From contig JANRJY010000041.1 in the NCBI GenBank assembly GCA_033763735.1, forward strand, positions 1-6,743: a stretch of 6,743 nucleotides of DNA. The letters are read 5' to 3'. Shown in pieces: positions 5,101-6,743 of this stretch (its first letter is position 1; every line of letters begins with the position of its first letter). The notes beneath the pieces are model-generated. The model was not told the DNA's origin. It ran no database searches and saw nothing but the letters and a program-made list of their open reading frames with translations. Source of the stretch: JANRJY01 sp033763735 (GTDB taxonomy: Bacteria; Bacteroidota; Bacteroidia; Cytophagales; UBA9547). The translations under genes and the position numbers were made by a program.

Positions 5101-6743
5101 ATTGAAACAAGTGCAGCACCAAATTGAGATTCTGACGTGAAAGTAGAAATCTGATTTCCTGCGCTAAAGCCATTTTTAGATGAAAATAATGCAAAAGTTC
5201 TTATAGCATCCTGACTTATTGGTCTGATTTCTACGGAAGTAATGCTCAATGCCTTTCCACTTGCTGGATTAACGGTAAATGAAATATAATCATTTCCTGA
5301 TATAGCCTGTGCCAATGTTGTACTAGTATTGTCAGAAGCAGTTAACCCATGAGAAAGGTAATCCAAGGCGCTTAAACCAGCTCCAATTGTTGCGGAAGCA
5401 GAAGTAACATCACCTAATTTAGAAGAAGCAGCTACGGTAGACTGTCCACCTTTGCCTGTGAAATCCCAGGTGGCTAATGTACCGCCCACTTGTGCTGCTC
5501 CAGAACTTACATTGATCACTTTTGTAACAGGATCGCTGTACAAATTATTATTGTCCATTACCCTTAATGTAACTGTATAGTTTCCTACAGAATTAAATGT
5601 ATGAGAAGGTGCATTGGAAACCTCTTTTGGGCTGCCATCACCAAAATCCCAGTCATAACCTAGTATAAAATCACCGCTGTTGGGGTCTGAAGAGCCGTTT
5701 GTATTAAAAGTCACAGTCAATGGCGCATTCCCAGTTGTAACAGAAGCATTTAATACTGCGGTAGGTTTTGAATTAGCAAAAACAGTAACAACACTTGATG
5801 ATGTTTTATTGCCATTAGCTGTGGTAGCTGTTATGGTGGCTGTTCCTTCTGCTACACCTGAAACTAATCCACTTGCGTTCACGGTTGCAATGGAATTGTT
5901 GCTCGATGTCCAAGTTACGTTTTTGTTGGTAGCATCTGCTGGTGCCACAGTAGAAGTCAATTGTGTAGTTTTGCCAATCATTACGCTTACTGTAGCAGGG
6001 CTTACAGAAACACCGGTAACTGCTATTGAAGTTGAAAATAAACTGTTTGGTACCAATTGTTTAGCAATACCAGGGCCTTGGTAACGAACTTCCAATCCTT
6101 CGCCTCCGCCTGCTTCAAATATAGTAGCTTCAATTGTATGTGAACCTGCAGTTAAGGTAATATTACCAGAGGCTTCAACCATACCGTGTAATCCATCGTT
6201 GTTCACCACTTGAGTACCATCAATATATAATTTACTGCCATCATCAGAAGTAGTAAAAAAAGTATATGCTCCTGCTGTTGCGATGGAGATATTACCTGTG
6301 AATCTGAATGCAAAATTATCGTTTTGAGTGCGGGGAGAAAGATCAAAATTTGCAACTGTTCCCGTTTTTGAAGGTGTCAAGCTCGAAAAGTTTGGCAAAG
6401 TACTCCATGTACCAGTATAAAATTGATAGTTCAGACCTCCAGAGCCACTACTTACGGTAATTGAAGCAGTAGCAGTTCTCGCACCTTCAGAAGTTGTTGC
6501 GGTTATTGTAGCAGTTCCTGCATTCACTGCCGACACTTGTCCTGAAGCATTTACAGTGGCAACGGATACATTGCTCGATGACCAAGTTACACCTTTATTA
6601 GTAGCATTGGCAGGACTTACAGTAGCGGTGATTGATCCTGTTTGTCCGGCAGATAAATTTAATGAAGTTGGAGAAACTGAAACACCCGTCACTGCTACTC
6701 CCGTACCTACACCCGAATATTGATAGGAAGAAACTACTTCCCA
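2145..6743 (-). CDS. Large T9SS-secreted multidomain protein with putative glycoside hydrolase domain, 5' end missing
   Basis: The frame is open to the right edge, giving 1532 residues numbered here from the Trp codon at 6741-6743. No start or signal peptide is visible, so the gene begins outside. Modules in order: Big_2 Ig-like (about 17-99); PA14 (104-238, with FFTTSDDGSKLYIDG); Big_2 (240-323); PKD (325-413, with YDWDFGDGS); an unassigned beta-rich WDFTG module (419-596); a four-Cys module (609-671); a second PA14 (674-828, with SGDDDVELWL); FN3 (837-928); a putative GH-A-like catalytic domain (937-1440); an Asn/Ser-rich linker; and a T9SS sorting domain (1458-1532). Pro/Thr/Ser linkers (TTTPPSG) separate several modules. 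The protein should cross the outer membrane by T9SS and act on or near the cell surface, probably on a polysaccharide. Module calls are firm for Big_2, PA14, PKD, FN3 and the sorting domain. Enzyme activity is inferred. The terminator at 2094-2117 ends the transcript. Confidence 0.88.
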   Translation of the reverse strand, partial: WEVVSSYQYSGVGTGVAVTGVSVSPTSLNLSAGQTGSITATVSPANATNKGVTWSSSNVSVATVNASGQVSAVNAGTATITATTSEGARTATASITVSSGSGGLNYQFYTGTWSTLPNFSSLTPSKTGTVANFDLSPRTQNDNFAFRFTGNISIATAGAYTFFTTSDDGSKLYIDGTQVVNNDGLHGMVEASGNITLTAGSHTIEATIFEAGGGEGLEVRYQGPGIAKQLVPNSLFSTSIAVTGVSVSPATVSVMIGKTTQLTSTVAPADATNKNVTWTSSNNSIATVNASGLVSGVAEGTATITATTANGNKTSSSVVTVFANSKPTAVLNASVTTGNAPLTVTFNTNGSSDPNSGDFILGYDWDFGDGSPKEVSNAPSHTFNSVGNYTVTLRVMDNNNLYSDPVTKVINVSSGAAQVGGTLATWDFTGKGGQSTVAASSKLGDVTSASATIGAGLSALDYLSHGLTASDNTSTTLAQAISGNDYISFTVNPASGKALSITSVEIRPISQDAIRTFALFSSKNGFSAGNQISTFTSESQFGAALVSIAISNHVSLTTSTEFRVYIYGGGNQYQSQGFGNRTNAAGTYDLAILGTSSSTTTPPSGGPAGYTLCSAEGQSCVLTGTMDVAYGANGAFNYLTNRTGTINCNNATFGDPIVGVGKSCYVKSVSVATGTVTRETWTGISGTAISQIPISTSPNATTSVTSLEIPVNNGDNYGTRIRGYIIPSTSGSYTFYVSGDDDVELWLSTNNATTNTSRIAYINGWTNSREWNKFASQTSTPISLTAGQQYYFQVLHKEGGGGDNLAVGWTGPGISTISIIGGSNIAPFSGTTTPPTDTQAPSVPSGLTASNIAQTSFTLNWSASTDQGGSGLAGYEVYRGSTLVASPSGTSANITGLTAGTSYAMTVKAKDGAGNISASSAVLNVTTSNNTTPPSGTPKLPIGMNINSTNYYTKGLIYTDIMKAASSMFTFYDGGPWNSEQINNIPKDVNGYPTQIPYNTAGQNQLVRFLVNNYYVGKYVVLYDGAGQLRVNGLTNNVVGGKLYIDFNGQGGNIWIDILQSQSGNHIRNIRIVPEQYASGGAVPTFLPKFVDGLRPFHALRFMDWTSTNNSPQKNWSDRCTKTYYSQCTEKGMSIEYAIELANLVNEHAWFCVPHMASDDYQKQMARLIRDNLNANLKVYIEYSNEIWNWQFSQATWIINNAPGSVDSYVPTGLAAIDPNSGTHPEKDAYMMARTFRLFKGEFTGANATRLIKVAAVQHSWMDNTRRVLEYLKNNNQQCDLVSPGGYFNFEETQHNLWNTQCSAVTAAQVVAGADAEYAAGSQYWTRETAKYANQYGVGYAVYEGGQHMQPWQQGDWCYNQAVWDAQIHPAMYDLYMKNFATHVEPAVNCQLFMAFSYIGERQSKYGSWGHLESLDQVGNSNMKTIAPKYQALLDANSPKNNGRQERSDANNVSSTDNLVVYPNPANTELNISGITEESKIELINFSGAVISSTYSSDINYKLALQEVPNGIYLLRITTANQGAIVRKIVKE
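2148..2372 (-). other. Type IX secretion C-terminal sorting domain (Por_Secre_tail type)
   Basis: The last 75 residues carry the classic type A pattern: VVYPNPANTELNI at the start, VPNGIYLLRI near the end, and a basic tail IVRKIVKE. Such domains direct proteins through the T9SS outer-membrane translocon and are usually cleaved and replaced by a surface lipopolysaccharide anchor, or the protein is released. This places the whole upstream protein outside the cell. Confidence 0.95.
2424..3935 (-). other. Putative glycoside hydrolase domain, clan GH-A-like, family not assigned
   Basis: This domain covers residues 937-1440 of the large protein. It begins with LPIGMNIN and a segment FTFYDGGPW...KDVNGYP, followed by a beta-rich stretch. 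The barrel-like part starts near LRPFHALRFMDW. Two candidate catalytic glutamates fit a retaining GH-A enzyme: E1186 in YIEYSNEIWNW (codon 3186-3188), preceded by Asn as in the acid/base NE motif at the end of strand 4, and E1344 in AVYEGGQHM (codon 2712-2714) as nucleophile. They are 158 residues apart. WFCVPHMASDDY and IEYSNEIWNW resemble proteins often annotated only as cellulose-binding proteins. I cannot name a numbered GH family, and hydrolase activity is an inference. Confidence 0.6.
5775..6695 (-). repeat. Two homologous Big_2 modules repeated 672 bp apart
   Basis: Both modules (6447-6695 and 5775-6026) begin AVTGVSVSP and share TNK(G/N)VTW(S/T)SSN and VNASG. At the DNA level, 5899-5918 and 6571-6590 agree at 19 of 20 bases. 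The offset of 672 bp equals 224 codons, one Big_2 plus one PA14. The similarity indicates duplication or recent homogenisation of the Ig-like module inside the gene. Confidence 0.8.

Noticed and set aside
2571..6084. Open plus-strand frames opposite the large protein (2571-2903, 2600-2881, 3660-3926, 5680-6084)
   Set aside because: They are antisense shadows of clearly recognised modules, with no promoter, ribosome binding site or family resemblance.
6690..6692. GTG as the start codon of the large secreted protein
   Set aside because: The frame stays open to the window edge, AVTGVSVSP is the normal internal beginning of a Big_2 module, and no signal peptide follows, although the T9SS tail requires one.

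Overview
The window looks like a piece of a Bacteroidota chromosome. The evidence is an AT-rich composition, a secreted protein ending in a type IX secretion (T9SS) C-terminal sorting domain, a Bacteroidota-type promoter box (TATATTTG) without a Shine-Dalgarno sequence upstream of one gene, and an RsmE tail with GPEGD in the SAM-binding loop. There is no phage, transposon, CRISPR or RNA gene that I can support.

Layout. Bases 1-309 (+) are the 3' end of rsmE, the 16S rRNA m3U1498 methyltransferase. Bases 310-442 are a short convergent spacer; its right half is a purine-rich dispersed-type repeat (CACAGAG...CACGGAG read on the minus strand) that runs up to the stop codon of the next gene. Bases 443-1924 (-) are a complete gene for an atypical pyruvate kinase. 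It has a helical N-terminal extension and a PK barrel with most catalytic residues kept, but no C-terminal regulatory domain. Bases 1925-2144 hold its promoter, a 12-bp tandem repeat, and the intrinsic terminator of the next gene. Bases 2145-6743 (-) are the C-terminal 1532 residues of a very large secreted multidomain protein whose start lies beyond the right edge.

The large protein reads, from N to C: Big_2 Ig-like, PA14, Big_2, PKD, an unassigned beta-rich WDFTG module, a four-cysteine module, a second PA14, FN3, a putative glycoside hydrolase domain (clan GH-A-like, with SNE and YEGG candidate catalytic glutamates), a linker, and the T9SS sorting domain. The arrangement suggests a cell-surface or released polysaccharide-degrading enzyme with several binding and spacer modules. 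Its substrate cannot be read from the sequence.

The three genes are not an evident operon. rsmE faces the other two, and the two minus-strand genes are separated by a strong terminator and a separate promoter. The points most worth a second look are the putative catalytic domain of unassigned family, the WDFTG and four-cysteine modules, and the shortened pyruvate kinase with its K+-independent-type signature.
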